From a virus, in IMG/VR virus record IMGVR_UViG_3300038439_000001, positions 1 through 46,039 of that record: 46,039 bases of DNA. One strand, given 5' to 3'. Under the pieces are notes generated by a model. It was not told the origin of the DNA and did no database searches. It saw only the letters and a list, made by a program, of their open reading frames with translations. Every line of letters starts with the position of its first letter. The first letter of the stretch is position 1. Of the stretch, positions 8,021 to 14,721 are shown piece after piece. Position numbers and translations under genes: made by a program.

Positions 8021-8202
8021 GTTTCAAAATGTTTGTTTGAACAAAAAGGGCACGTTTTGACCATTTGTAGTGGAGTAGGTAGTAGAGGGGTAGTATAAAA
8101 TATATATAAGATATATATATAGGTAATATATATATTAGATAGAAGGATAAACTAACAAACCAATAATTAATGATCTTTTTGTTCAAACAAACAAAATGAA
8201 AC
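8021..8202. repeat. 28-bp inverted repeat flanking TATA-rich DNA
   Basis: The arm at 8021-8048 and the reverse complement of 8175-8202 match at 25 of 28 positions and share GTTTGTTTGAACAAAAAG. The 126-base spacer contains several runs of alternating T and A, likely easily unwound DNA. Confidence 0.75.
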
Positions 8203-8242
8203 TTTATAACAACATAACAATCAAACAAACAAACAATTAAAT

Positions 8243-8267
8243 AGATCGTTTAAAATTTGAACGATCT
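8243..8267. repeat. 25-bp palindrome in the origin-like region
   Basis: Arms AGATCGTTTAA and TTGAACGATCT, centre AAT. It lies between the inverted repeat and the gene at 8335, with a GATC in each arm. Confidence 0.9.
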
Positions 8268-8334
8268 ATTAGATAGTCAGTGTAATAAAGAGTTAGAATA
8301 ATAAAGTAAAGTAAAGGTAAAGGAGAACCTGGGC

Positions 8335-8529
8335 ATGAATAGTTTGTGGAAAGTAGAGGATGTAATAAGTTACTTTGGTGAGTATTTAGATAAAAGTAGT
8401 GCTAGTGATATTATGGATAGGGTAAATGGAAATAGTTATTTTGAGCTTATGAATAAGGTTAGAGATAAACTGATTGAGGAGGGGTATAGTGTACCATTTA
8501 GAAGTGTTTATAGGAGGGTAAAGATATGA
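8335..8529 (+). CDS. Small unknown protein
   Basis: 64 residues, charged and helical (MNSLWKVEDVISYFGEYLD...), ending in a basic stretch FRSVYRRVKI. A GGAGAA ribosome site precedes the ATG. It overlaps the next gene by ATGA, so the pair is probably translationally coupled and may form a complex. Its place just after the origin-like region fits a replication or regulatory role, but no family was recognised. Confidence 0.7.
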   Translation: MNSLWKVEDVISYFGEYLDKSSASDIMDRVNGNSYFELMNKVRDKLIEEGYSVPFRSVYRRVKI

Positions 8530-9098
8530 AAGGTGAAATAAGACAGGAGGCTAGCATACCTGTACAGACAAGGGCTAATATTACCTGCATAGCTGAACTA
8601 GACATATACTGGATGAGTGAAGGAAAGAATATTAAAAGTATGAGTCAGTTGATAGGTTGGAGTTTGGAGTTACTGTGTGAGATATTAAAAGTTAATGAGC
8701 GGTTACCTAAGATAGTTGAATCAGTAGCTGAAGCACATAGATATATAGACAAAAGAGGATTATATCAGCCTAGTTTAAAGAAAAGATCATTTGATAAGAT
8801 TAGTACAGCTATTAGATTTGAGGGGATGAGAGAAGAAGGAACTGACCCTGGATGTAAAATAGGTGAGGAAAATGCTAATGTTGTAAGGAGTTATAATATA
8901 ATACATAATAAAAATAGTATTCAACCTTTTAATGGGCAGGTTGTTAGTGATAAGGTGACAAAGGCTATAGAGATATATAATAAACTATCAGATAAAGTTA
9001 GTTTAATACCTAAAACCATTGCAGATGTTGAAGGGTTTAGTGAGAGTAGTATTGAACAGAGACTAGAGGAGTATCAGAGGAAGATAGATGAGTATTGA
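8526..9098 (+). CDS. Unknown protein coupled to the 8335 gene
   Basis: 190 residues, no recognised domain. The N-terminal third (VQTRANITCIAELDIYWMSEGKNIKSMSQLIGWSL) looks like a compact fold resembling ribbon-helix-helix proteins (a beta strand, then helices around S-x-S-x-L-I). The C-terminal third is charged and helical (EQRLEEYQRKIDEY). Together with the overlapping gene upstream it could be a DNA-binding pair acting at the adjacent repeats. This is a guess from position and a weak motif. Confidence 0.7.
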   Translation: MKGEIRQEASIPVQTRANITCIAELDIYWMSEGKNIKSMSQLIGWSLELLCEILKVNERLPKIVESVAEAHRYIDKRGLYQPSLKKRSFDKISTAIRFEGMREEGTDPGCKIGEENANVVRSYNIIHNKNSIQPFNGQVVSDKVTKAIEIYNKLSDKVSLIPKTIADVEGFSESSIEQRLEEYQRKIDEY

Positions 9099-9144
9099 GA
9101 AGGCTGATAGAGATTTTTAGATAGTCAAAGAGAGGAGAAATAAA

Positions 9145-9219
9145 ATGGAAGGTTTAGTTTTAGTCTTAATGTTAGTACTTGCAGTTATTTGGACTTTGTG
9201 TGAATATAAGAATGATTAA
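9145..9219 (+). CDS. 24-residue membrane microprotein
   Basis: MEGLVLVLMLVLAVIWTLCEYKND: one transmembrane helix with a short charged tail. A good GAGGAG ribosome site lies about 8 bases upstream. The TAA stop overlaps the 25-bp palindrome at 9218. Function unknown. Confidence 0.5.
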   Translation: MEGLVLVLMLVLAVIWTLCEYKND

Positions 9220-9242
9220 TTCGTTTAATGTTTGAACGATCT
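9218..9242. repeat. 25-bp palindrome
   Basis: Arms AATTCGTTTAA and TTGAACGATCT, centre TGT. It begins within the stop codon of the microprotein gene. Confidence 0.8.
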
Positions 9243-9281
9243 GATAATGAATAACTTATTCGATTATAAGGTTAAAAGTTA

Positions 9282-9310
9282 TTGATTAGGGTTGTTAGGT
9301 ATGTTATAAT
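9282..9310 (+). promoter_or_regulatory. Sigma70-like promoter
   Basis: TTGATT (9282-9287), 17-base spacer, perfect TATAAT (9305-9310). It precedes the gene at 9374 by about 64 bases. Confidence 0.7.
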
Positions 9311-9373
9311 ATATTTAATGATAAAAGGTGAATAAATGATGTGGTGGTTAATCTATAATTGAAGGGAGGCAGT

Positions 9374-9745
9374 ATGAAAAACATGAGTATGAGTTTGAGG
9401 ATTACACAACATTCTGATGCAGAGTTAGATGAAAAAGAAATAGATAGTTTAATAACTATAGATTCATTGAGTAAGGAAATAAGTAAGGCAAGAAGTCTAG
9501 CAAAGACCTTTTATGACGAGTTCAAATCTTTAGAGTCTCAAGCCAATAATGCTAAGGGTGTGTGGGAAGTGTGGAAAAACAAGGCAGAGGCCCTTGATTA
9601 TCAGCTTGCTTTGTTAGATGGTAGGCTTCAAGTTATTAAACCTAATGTTAAAACCAAGGTAAGGACAAAACCTATTAAATTAACCATGGCACAGATTCTA
9701 CACGTTGCAGAAGTACTGGGGATAACCTTAGATGAAGGTAAATAG
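9374..9745 (+). CDS. Unknown coiled-coil protein
   Basis: 123 residues. I chose ATG 9374 because GGGAGG lies five bases upstream; the open frame extends back to a TTG at 9359 without support. Residues about 20-85 are a long amphipathic helix (SKEISKARSLAKTFYDEFKSLESQ...KNKAEALDYQLALLDGRLQ), probably a coiled coil. A basic linker (TKVRTKPIKL) and a short helix follow. No family was recognised. It is expressed from the promoter at 9282-9310. Confidence 0.7.
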   Translation: MKNMSMSLRITQHSDAELDEKEIDSLITIDSLSKEISKARSLAKTFYDEFKSLESQANNAKGVWEVWKNKAEALDYQLALLDGRLQVIKPNVKTKVRTKPIKLTMAQILHVAEVLGITLDEGK

Positions 9746-9802
9746 AAGATGCCGACTAAAGTGTTTGTTAATAAAGAAGAAAGAATGAGGAGGTTGGAAA
9801 AT

Positions 9803-9827
9803 AGATCGTTTAATTGTTAAACAAACT
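9803..9827. repeat. 25-bp palindrome
   Basis: Arms AGATCGTTTAA and TTAAACAAACT, centre TTG. It lies in the spacer before the gene at 9845. Confidence 0.85.
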
Positions 9828-9844
9828 AAATAGGAATAAAGAAG

Positions 9845-10141
9845 ATGAAAGAGGGTATTATAAAGTTAGAGCCACAACTTGATAAAGAAGTAGAAATAAA
9901 TTCTTTTGAAGGTAATATAGAGTTTACGTCTACCAGTATTACTGAATTTGAGTTTAACAAAGTAGAAGAAGTCAAGAGAACTATTTATAAACATTCCTTT
10001 TCAATGAGAATTAAGCATAGAGCAAAAAGACCTGGGCCTGTAGTCTGGTTGATAAAAGATGGAAAAATAGTAACTGATATAAAAGGAGAAAACAATGAGA
10101 GGGATAAAAGCAAAAAGATTAAGAAAACTGGCTGCAAGTAA
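9845..10141 (+). CDS. Unknown phage protein
   Basis: 98 residues. An acidic N-terminal half is followed by a beta-rich core (KRTIYKHSFSMRIKHRAKRPGPVVWLIKDGKIVTDI) and a basic tail. It overlaps the next gene by 47 bases in another frame, where the downstream ATG has its own AAGGAG site. Nothing in the sequence gives a function. Confidence 0.65.
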   Translation: MKEGIIKLEPQLDKEVEINSFEGNIEFTSTSITEFEFNKVEEVKRTIYKHSFSMRIKHRAKRPGPVVWLIKDGKIVTDIKGENNERDKSKKIKKTGCK

Positions 10142-10313
10142 AGGTATGATAACAAAGACTCTAATGATACCACATGAAAAATGGATACCTGGCAAAGATG
10201 ATCAAGATGGAAAGCCTACTGAGATAAAGGTTATAGTAGGAACATTAATCTATCATGGGTATAGAAGACTATACCAAGATTTGAAGAAAGTAAAAAATGC
10301 TATACAAGGGTAG
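10095..10313 (+). CDS. Small basic phage protein
   Basis: 72 residues. A strongly basic N-terminus (MRGIKAKRLRKLAASKG) is followed by a beta-strand core and a C-terminal YRRLYQDLKKVKNA helix, a pattern I associate with a common unknown phage family. It may bind nucleic acid. It overlaps the genes on both sides (47 and 17 bases), which is typical of compact early phage operons. Confidence 0.7.
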   Translation: MRGIKAKRLRKLAASKGMITKTLMIPHEKWIPGKDDQDGKPTEIKVIVGTLIYHGYRRLYQDLKKVKNAIQG

Positions 10314-10485
10314 TTTTAATATCTCTGGAGAGATTCATAAACTATATACTCAAGCTAATAACAAAGAAGATGCGTTTCATAACTTTATGCATCAGCTTGC
10401 AAAGAAACTTAAGATAAGAGTATGCGCTATTAGACAGATATTTAATGGAGATAAAGATAATTATAAAATTGAGAAGGTAGATTGA
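10297..10485 (+). CDS. Small unknown phage protein
   Basis: 62 residues: FNISGEIHKLYTQANNKEDAFHNFMHQLAKKLK, then a basic C-terminal half. The pattern (beta strand, 'A-N-N-x-E-D-A-F' loop, amphipathic helix) resembles small unknown proteins of environmental phages. It overlaps the gene before it by 17 bases and abuts the next. Confidence 0.65.
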   Translation: MLYKGSFNISGEIHKLYTQANNKEDAFHNFMHQLAKKLKIRVCAIRQIFNGDKDNYKIEKVD

Positions 10486-10700
10486 TTGAATTGTTATACG
10501 AGGAGGCATTATGTCAATTAAAGTTGTTGTACAATGGTGGGACGGATACAAAGAGGGTTTTGATTGTTCCCGAAGTCCGCTTCGGTTGTGATCTTCTTTG
10601 GATGAGATTGAGCGACGGTCATAATCGGCACATTCCGCTTAGGGCAGTACGTTGGTTCTCAACTACACCTGAAAGTCATGAAGGCATTAAGGGCGTATAA
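10482..10700 (+). CDS. Small unknown phage protein with doubtful start (possible 5' indel)
   Basis: The coherent part reads LKLLYNGGTDTKRVLIVPEVRFGCDLLWMRLSDGHNRHIPLRAV, a compact beta protein. In this frame the only early starts are TTG codons (10482 overlaps the previous stop). A strong GAGGAGG site precedes an ATG at 10511 in another frame. Removing one A from the AAA run just after that ATG joins M-S-I-K directly to LLYNGG, so a one-base indel in a homopolymer is a good alternative. The segment from about 10560 is visibly richer in G and C than its neighbours, a sign of recent acquisition. Confidence 0.6.
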   Translation: MIELLYEEALCQLKLLYNGGTDTKRVLIVPEVRFGCDLLWMRLSDGHNRHIPLRAVRWFSTTPESHEGIKGV

Positions 10701-10725
10701 CACTAAATTGAGCGGCTGGGAGAAA

Positions 10726-10992
10726 ATGAAGGAAATTAAACATATTGTCCTTTCCCAAATATTTACCATTGCTGTTTTTTCAGGAATAGTACTTGGTTCA
10801 TTAACTAGTAAGCCTGTTTATATTACCAAGATAATTAAAGTAATGCCGGAGCAAGTATATCCAGAATATATTATGAGACATGCTTTAATCCATCATGGAG
10901 TTTATGCGACTAAGAAAGAAGAGAACGGAGATTGGATAGGTATTGATAAGAAGAAAAGACCGTTTAAACTTTTTAAAGGGGTAAAACAATGA
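10726..10992 (+). CDS. Small single-pass membrane protein
   Basis: 88 residues from ATG 10726 (GGGAG six bases upstream); the frame is open back to 10678, inside the previous gene. A hydrophobic segment (IVLSQIFTIAVFSGIVLGSLTS, residues about 6-27) is a single membrane anchor, followed by a polar part (residues 28-88) with no recognised domain. It could be a superinfection-exclusion or envelope-associated early protein; nothing in the sequence decides this. Confidence 0.65.
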   Translation: MKEIKHIVLSQIFTIAVFSGIVLGSLTSKPVYITKIIKVMPEQVYPEYIMRHALIHHGVYATKKEENGDWIGIDKKKRPFKLFKGVKQ

Positions 10993-11339
10993 AAACTACT
11001 GTTGATATTAAAACAATACCAGACGAGGAGCTTGAACAAGATTTAGCTGATAGCTATAAAGATGTCGTGGATTGCACAAATGCATTAAATGCAGGAATAA
11101 CTCGATATTCAGGAGGTTTGGTTCAAGAACGCCTCAACAAGAATAAACAGTTTATAGCAATTATTACATCTGAGATTAAACGCAGATCATCCATCATCGA
11201 GGTAAAACCAGAACTCACAGTGGATGAGTTAGAAAGCTTACTATCGGATGCTATTAATCCTAGAATTCCACTGAATTATCCAGACTATGTATTTGTAGCA
11301 AAAGAACTTCTTGAAAAACTCTACATAATAAGGAGATAA
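10989..11339 (+). CDS. Unknown helical protein
   Basis: 116 residues, acidic, largely helical (DEELEQDLADSYKDVVDCTNAL... VQERLNKNKQFIAIITSEIKRRSS), probably a helical hairpin. It overlaps the membrane-protein gene by ATGA and is followed after one base by the zinc-finger gene. No family recognised. Confidence 0.65.
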   Translation: MKTTVDIKTIPDEELEQDLADSYKDVVDCTNALNAGITRYSGGLVQERLNKNKQFIAIITSEIKRRSSIIEVKPELTVDELESLLSDAINPRIPLNYPDYVFVAKELLEKLYIIRR

Positions 11340-11340
11340 A

Positions 11341-11631
11341 ATGTCAGACACTAAAAAATGTCCACTATGTAATACAGAGAAGCCTATCGAGAAATTCATA
11401 GATAACAAACTCTACCACAAGCACGCTGTATGTATTAGTTGTTGTGGAAAAGCATCTAAACGATTAACTGCATTAACAAAGTTTGATATTAAACTCTGTA
11501 ATAACTTAAATCTTGACTATGATTTACTTAATAGTTATAAAGGTCTATTGTTTGATAAGCAGTTTGGGACAGATACAAACAGAGTTATTGATGAACTTGA
11601 AAGTGAACCACTTGATGAAAATGTACAATGA
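11341..11631 (+). CDS. Small zinc-finger protein
   Basis: 96 residues. An N-terminal treble-clef-like finger has paired cysteines C7-P-L-C10 and C31-I-S-C34, separated by a loop with KFIDNKLYHKH, as in phage HNH-like or recombination endonuclease VII-like fingers. The rest lacks catalytic histidines, so it is probably a DNA- or RNA-binding finger rather than a nuclease. An AAGGAG site precedes the ATG. Confidence 0.65.
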   Translation: MSDTKKCPLCNTEKPIEKFIDNKLYHKHAVCISCCGKASKRLTALTKFDIKLCNNLNLDYDLLNSYKGLLFDKQFGTDTNRVIDELESEPLDENVQ

Positions 11632-11637
11632 TATACA

Positions 11638-11667
11638 TTGACTGCCACCACTTAGATGTGATATATT
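11638..11667 (+). promoter_or_regulatory. Sigma70-like promoter
   Basis: TTGACT (11638-11643), 18-base spacer, TATATT (11662-11667). It lies before the monocistronic gene at 11747, with a perfect 25-bp palindrome between promoter and gene. Confidence 0.5.
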
Positions 11668-11685
11668 ATATCATATTTAAGACCG

Positions 11686-11710
11686 AGATCGTTTAATCGT
11701 TAAACGATCT
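11686..11710. repeat. 25-bp palindrome, perfect copy
   Basis: Arms AGATCGTTTAA and TTAAACGATCT, centre TCG: a perfect 11-bp dyad with a GATC in each arm. It lies just downstream of a predicted promoter, where an operator would be. Confidence 0.95.
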
Positions 11711-11746
11711 TATTTATTAACAACCTTAATAGAAGGAGAAAGAAAA

Positions 11747-12139
11747 ATGCCAGAGAAATTAGTAATAACTGCCAATGTTCCAGAAAAGAAAGACAAAGAC
11801 GGAAACATAGTTCAAAAAGCCATAGGCCCTTTTAACCTCACCGTTTCAACAGGTGCTACAGCAGCCGAATCTATCGCCTTATTTGGAGACGCTGCGGTGA
11901 AGAGCAACGCTGACGATTCCTGGGTTGTAACTCTCCAGTCAAATATGAGATCTGGAATGAAAAGAGGAGAATCTCAGGAACAACTTCAAGCTCGCCTTGG
12001 AGTAGCCAAGATGGGGATATCTAATAAGGGTGGTAAGATTGATCCTGAGCAGGCTTACCTGGCAATGTTTGCATCTGCTACGCCTCAGAAACAGGCCGAG
12101 ATGCTTGCCGAATTGAAGAAGAAGGCATCTAGTAAGTAG
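11747..12139 (+). CDS. Unknown protein, monocistronic and probably abundant
   Basis: 130 residues with no recognised family. The middle (STGATAAESIALFGDAAVKSNADDSWVVTLQSNMRSGMKRG) looks like an alpha/beta domain; the C-terminal half is helical and Ala/Lys rich. It has a strong AGAAGGAGA ribosome site, its own predicted promoter (11638-11667) and a strong terminator (12148-12180). Codons are noticeably richer in GC than in its neighbours. Small, highly expressed, separately transcribed genes in this position are often DNA-binding or histone-like proteins; that is inference. Confidence 0.75.
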   Translation: MPEKLVITANVPEKKDKDGNIVQKAIGPFNLTVSTGATAAESIALFGDAAVKSNADDSWVVTLQSNMRSGMKRGESQEQLQARLGVAKMGISNKGGKIDPEQAYLAMFASATPQKQAEMLAELKKKASSK

Positions 12140-12147
12140 TCATTAAG

Positions 12148-12180
12148 CCCTCTGGATGTAATGTCCAGAGGGTTCTTTTA
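12148..12180 (+). terminator. Rho-independent terminator
   Basis: CCCTCTGGA (12148-12156) pairs perfectly with TCCAGAGGG (12164-12172) across a 7-base loop, followed by TTCTTTT. Confidence 0.9.
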
Positions 12181-12188
12181 ATACTTTA

Positions 12189-12213
12189 AGATTGTTCAAT
12201 GATTCACTTAGTT
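12189..12213. repeat. 25-bp palindrome, degenerate copy
   Basis: Left arm AGATTGTTCAA fits; right arm TTCACTTAGTT is eroded. It lies between the terminator and the ligase gene. Confidence 0.4.
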
Positions 12214-12241
12214 GATAAACAAACGAAAGGAGCAAAAGTAG

Positions 12242-13075
12242 ATGGAAGGTCAAAGATGGAGAAATATAATGAAGTGCTATCCATTTGAAGAGAAACGTCT
12301 TGTCAAGTGGAACCCGCCTTACATAGTCCAACTTAAATTAAATGGTGTCCGCTGTCGTGTAATCCCTATCACTTCAGGTCATCTTTTAGTATCCAGTGAA
12401 GAGAATATTATCTATTCAGTGCCTCATCTTAATGAAGTATTTGATAAGTTAAAGACTAAAGATGAGCTTGATGGTGAACTCTATTGCCATGGAATGAGTT
12501 TTGAAGATATAGTATCTATAACCTCTCGAACTGTCAACATTCATCCAGATCATAAAAAGATTAAATTTCATATGTTTGACATAGTTAATGAACAGCCTCA
12601 AATAAGCAGGTTATTAGCTGTAGAAAGGTATAGGGATCTTAGTGAACATATCCAAGTAACTCCTTTCTGGATATGTGAAAACCTAGATGACATAATGAGG
12701 TCTTATGATCTAATAATTAATCTTGGATATGAAGGTATTATTGTTAGACATTCTTATGGTTTTTATGAAAGAAAAAGATCAACATGGGTTATGAAGTTTA
12801 AGCCTAAGAAGGAGGATAACTATGAGATAGTTGGTGTTCAAGAAGAGCTTGATAAGCGTGGAAAGCCTAAAGGTTCACTTGGTGCTCTGATTTGTAAGTC
12901 AGGAGATGATAACTGGTTTCATGTAGGTACTGGATTTACTGCAGATGATAGACAAAAGCTATGGAAATTAAAGGATACTTTAGTAGGTAATATAGCTACA
13001 ATAAAGTATCAACAATTAACTTCTGGAAGACAGGTTCCAAGGTTTCCTGTCTTTATTAGTGTAATGGAGAAATAA
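12242..13075 (+). CDS. ATP-dependent DNA ligase
   Basis: 277 residues, a minimal nucleotidyltransferase ligase. Motif I is K32-L-N-G-V-R (the usual KxDGxR with Asp replaced by Asn; Lys32 is the predicted AMP-accepting residue). Motif III is ELDGELY, motif IV EGIIVRH and motif V WVMKFKPKK. A short OB-fold follows, ending at PRFPVFISVMEK. It seals nicks using ATP during phage replication and repair. Its small size, with no N-terminal DNA-binding domain, is typical of phage ligases. An AAAGGAG site lies nine bases before the ATG. Confidence 0.9.
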   Translation: MEGQRWRNIMKCYPFEEKRLVKWNPPYIVQLKLNGVRCRVIPITSGHLLVSSEENIIYSVPHLNEVFDKLKTKDELDGELYCHGMSFEDIVSITSRTVNIHPDHKKIKFHMFDIVNEQPQISRLLAVERYRDLSEHIQVTPFWICENLDDIMRSYDLIINLGYEGIIVRHSYGFYERKRSTWVMKFKPKKEDNYEIVGVQEELDKRGKPKGSLGALICKSGDDNWFHVGTGFTADDRQKLWKLKDTLVGNIATIKYQQLTSGRQVPRFPVFISVMEK

Positions 13076-13095
13076 TAAACTAGGGAGGGCCTTAT

Positions 13096-13539
13096 ATGGG
13101 AGATATAGCTGATGATTTAATTCAGGACGGTATTGACTATATGATAGAAGAAAGAGCGTCACTTAAAGAGATATGTAATGTATTAGAAGATAAAAAAACT
13201 AAAGGAGGAAAATCCATGAACAGAACTTTTTACATAGCCGGAGTACAGTTTAGACCAAAAGAGGATATTAACAAGAATATGAAGTGTATTGAGGTAGGTG
13301 ATATATTAGAATTAATTCCAGAACCTGAAAACAAATTTGACCCTAACGCTGTTAAGATATGTTATGAAGATCTTGAAAACCCAGATATCATTCATCTAGG
13401 TTATGTACCTAAAAAGTTTAGTGCTGAGGTAGCTGCATTACTTGAAGCTGATATTTACCTTGAATGTATTGTAGAGGAGATTAATCCAGCTGCAAAACCC
13501 TGGGAAGTCTGCAAAGTAATCATTAGAGATACTCAATAG
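13096..13539 (+). CDS. HIRAN-domain protein
   Basis: 147 residues. The C-terminal part (from residue 41) is a HIRAN domain: FYIAGVQFRP, LELIPEPENKFDPNAVKI and LGYVPKKFSAEVA. HIRAN domains bind DNA 3' ends or stalled forks in repair enzymes; stand-alone forms occur in phages and bacteria. Residues 1-40 (MGDIADDLIQDGIDYMIEE) look like the start of another small family. A very strong AAAGGAGG site precedes the in-frame ATG at 13216, so a 107-residue HIRAN-only product is probable, as well as or instead of the long form. Confidence 0.8.
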   Translation: MGDIADDLIQDGIDYMIEERASLKEICNVLEDKKTKGGKSMNRTFYIAGVQFRPKEDINKNMKCIEVGDILELIPEPENKFDPNAVKICYEDLENPDIIHLGYVPKKFSAEVAALLEADIYLECIVEEINPAAKPWEVCKVIIRDTQ

Positions 13540-13575
13540 CAGGTATGCCTATAATATTAATAAGGGAGAAAGAAG

Positions 13576-13998
13576 ATGAGTAGAAGATTTTATTGTGCAG
13601 AATGTGGTAAAGTACTTATAGTTTCAAGAAAGGCATTGCCTAAGTATGCAACTATTATTGATGTAGTAGAAGTTCACAAGTGTTCTAAGGAACCTATAGA
13701 GTTTGATCTTGAGCCAGTTATTGACTATTCTCAGTTAGCTAGGAAAGACGGAAAGTTCGTTAAAAAATTAAACGATCTTAACCCACCTGCAGCTAAGGGA
13801 ATATTTGGAGGGGTTAGTACCGAAGATCTTCGAGATCGTAGGTTTGATTCAGGGCCTGCGCTAACTAAGATAAATAAAGAGTCTCCCAAATCTACTGCAC
13901 CTAAATCTATCCTCAACATAATTGAGCAGATGGAACTAACCAATACTCCAGAGAATTCTATAAACGACTCAGAAAGTGAGGAGCTAAATAATGGCTAA
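13576..13998 (+). CDS. Zinc-ribbon-like phage protein
   Basis: 140 residues. The N-terminus has C7-A-E-C10 and a later HKC (C36), like a zinc ribbon with one cysteine missing. The rest is low-complexity and polar, probably disordered (PKSTAPKS..., ENSINDSESEE). A 25-bp palindrome is embedded at 13754-13778 and encodes K-F-V-K-K-L-N-D-L. The stop overlaps the next gene's start by 8 bases. Similar small finger proteins are common in environmental phages; function unknown. Confidence 0.65.
   Translation: MSRRFYCAECGKVLIVSRKALPKYATIIDVVEVHKCSKEPIEFDLEPVIDYSQLARKDGKFVKKLNDLNPPAAKGIFGGVSTEDLRDRRFDSGPALTKINKESPKSTAPKSILNIIEQMELTNTPENSINDSESEELNNG
13754..13778. repeat. 25-bp palindrome inside a coding sequence
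   Basis: Arms AGTTCGTTAAA and TTAAACGATCT, centre AAA. It is read as K-F-V-K-K-L-N-D-L, the same frame as the copy inside thyX (K-F-V-Q-Q-L-N-N-L). Confidence 0.85.
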
Positions 13999-14296
13999 CA
14001 AGGTAAGGAAGAAAGTATTCATAGTTAATCGCTCTTCGCATGACTTTGAACCTGCTAATATGTACGGAAAGATTATATTTTTGTCAGAAGGCTCGATGAA
14101 TAGATATGCTACTAATTCTATGATTAGGCAGTTTGGAGAAGCGATGAGAGATTCAACTGAGGATGATTATATAGTTCCTTGTTCACTAAGTGTTATGAAT
14201 TCTATAGCCTGTGCTATATTTGCCCATAAGCACGGAAAGCTTAATTTGTTACTATTTAAAGACGGTAATTATATTGAAAGGAATCATATACTATGA
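13991..14296 (+). CDS. Unknown phage protein of a recurrent family
   Basis: 101 residues: KVFIVNRSSHDFEPANMYGKIIFLSEGSMNRYATNSMIRQF, then PCSLSVMNSIACAIFAHKHGKLNLLLFKDGNY. It is compact alpha/beta with a conserved-looking H-D-F and an AHKHG loop. I recognise the pattern from uncultured tailed phages but know of no function. It overlaps its neighbours at both ends (8 and 4 bases). Confidence 0.7.
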   Translation: MANKVRKKVFIVNRSSHDFEPANMYGKIIFLSEGSMNRYATNSMIRQFGEAMRDSTEDDYIVPCSLSVMNSIACAIFAHKHGKLNLLLFKDGNYIERNHIL

Positions 14297-14415
14297 AAAC
14301 TAAACGAGTAATAGATAGAAAGAATATCCCAGCGTATTTTCCAATAAATATCACAGCTCTATCTTTTCTAAATATCCTTTTCTTTGAAGATAGTGTAGAT
14401 ATACTGAAACCTTAA
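14293..14415 (+). CDS. 40-residue small protein
   Basis: Starts by ATGA overlap with the previous gene: MKTKRVIDRKNIPAYFPINI, then a hydrophobic stretch ALSFLNILFF and an acidic tail. It may be a shortened version of a one-helix membrane protein often found in this position in related phages. Confidence 0.5.
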   Translation: MKTKRVIDRKNIPAYFPINITALSFLNILFFEDSVDILKP

Positions 14416-14429
14416 AATTTACATCCTTC

Positions 14430-14457
14430 TTGACATTATCTCGAAGGTGTGTAATAA
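14430..14457 (+). promoter_or_regulatory. Sigma70-like promoter
   Basis: TTGACA (14430-14435), 16-base spacer, TAATAA (14452-14457). It sits in the spacer before the gene at 14506 and just before the inverted iteron copy at 14473-14491. Confidence 0.55.
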
Positions 14458-14472
14458 TAACAATGATGGACA

Positions 14473-14491
14473 TTAACAACTAACAACTAAC
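14473..14491 (-). repeat. Inverted copy of the origin-region iterons
   Basis: On the minus strand this reads GTTAGTTGTTAGTTGTTAA, identical over 19 bases to 7913-7931. It lies between a predicted promoter and the ribosome site of the gene at 14506. Confidence 0.7.
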
Positions 14492-14505
14492 AAAAGGAGG
14501 ATAAG

Positions 14506-14721
14506 ATGTCATCAAAAAAAGAAGAAAAAGCAGCTTTTAAAAGACTGAAGAAAGCATTTCCAGGAGAGAGTCTTTCCCTTACTTGTTTCTATGCTTCATG
14601 GATTAAGCGTCAGAGCTATTATGTAACAGTAAATGATATAGGATCTACCGTTGGAGATATATCAAACACAGCTGATGAAGCTGTAGACTTAATGATTAAG
14701 ATGAAGGAGGGAAAAATATGA
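14506..14721 (+). CDS. Small unknown phage protein
   Basis: 71 residues: a basic helix (SSKKEEKAAFKRLKKAFPGES) followed by a small beta-sheet (SYYVTVNDIGSTVGDISNTADEAVDLMIKM). It has a strong AAAGGAGG site and overlaps the next gene by ATGA. It is first in the run of recombination genes and could be an accessory DNA-binding protein; no family recognised. Confidence 0.65.
   Translation: MSSKKEEKAAFKRLKKAFPGESLSLTCFYASWIKRQSYYVTVNDIGSTVGDISNTADEAVDLMIKMKEGKI

Larger units (their letters stand above)
7686..8334. other. Non-coding region, candidate replication origin
   Basis: 649 bases with no credible gene. In order it holds a rho-independent terminator, an AATATGGT motif, a 25-bp palindrome, 7-bp iterons (7892-7933), a 28-bp inverted repeat (8021-8048 / 8175-8202) enclosing a TATA-rich segment, and a second 25-bp palindrome. 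Iterons, a dyad and AT-rich DNA upstream of the replication genes are the usual parts of an origin. No initiator protein was recognised. The frames seen here are low-complexity and not credible. Confidence 0.5.

Noticed and set aside
7998-8228. 76-residue minus-strand frame in the origin-like region
   Set aside because: Made of TATA repeats and the inverted repeat; hydrophobic low-complexity translation, no ribosome site.
9749-9820. 23-codon frame ending in the palindrome at 9803
   Set aside because: Poor ribosome site and no recognisable feature; too short to support.
10957-10981. Possible further palindrome copy (AGACCGTTTAA left arm)
   Set aside because: The right arm (TTTTTAAAGGG) does not match; a chance half-site within a gene.
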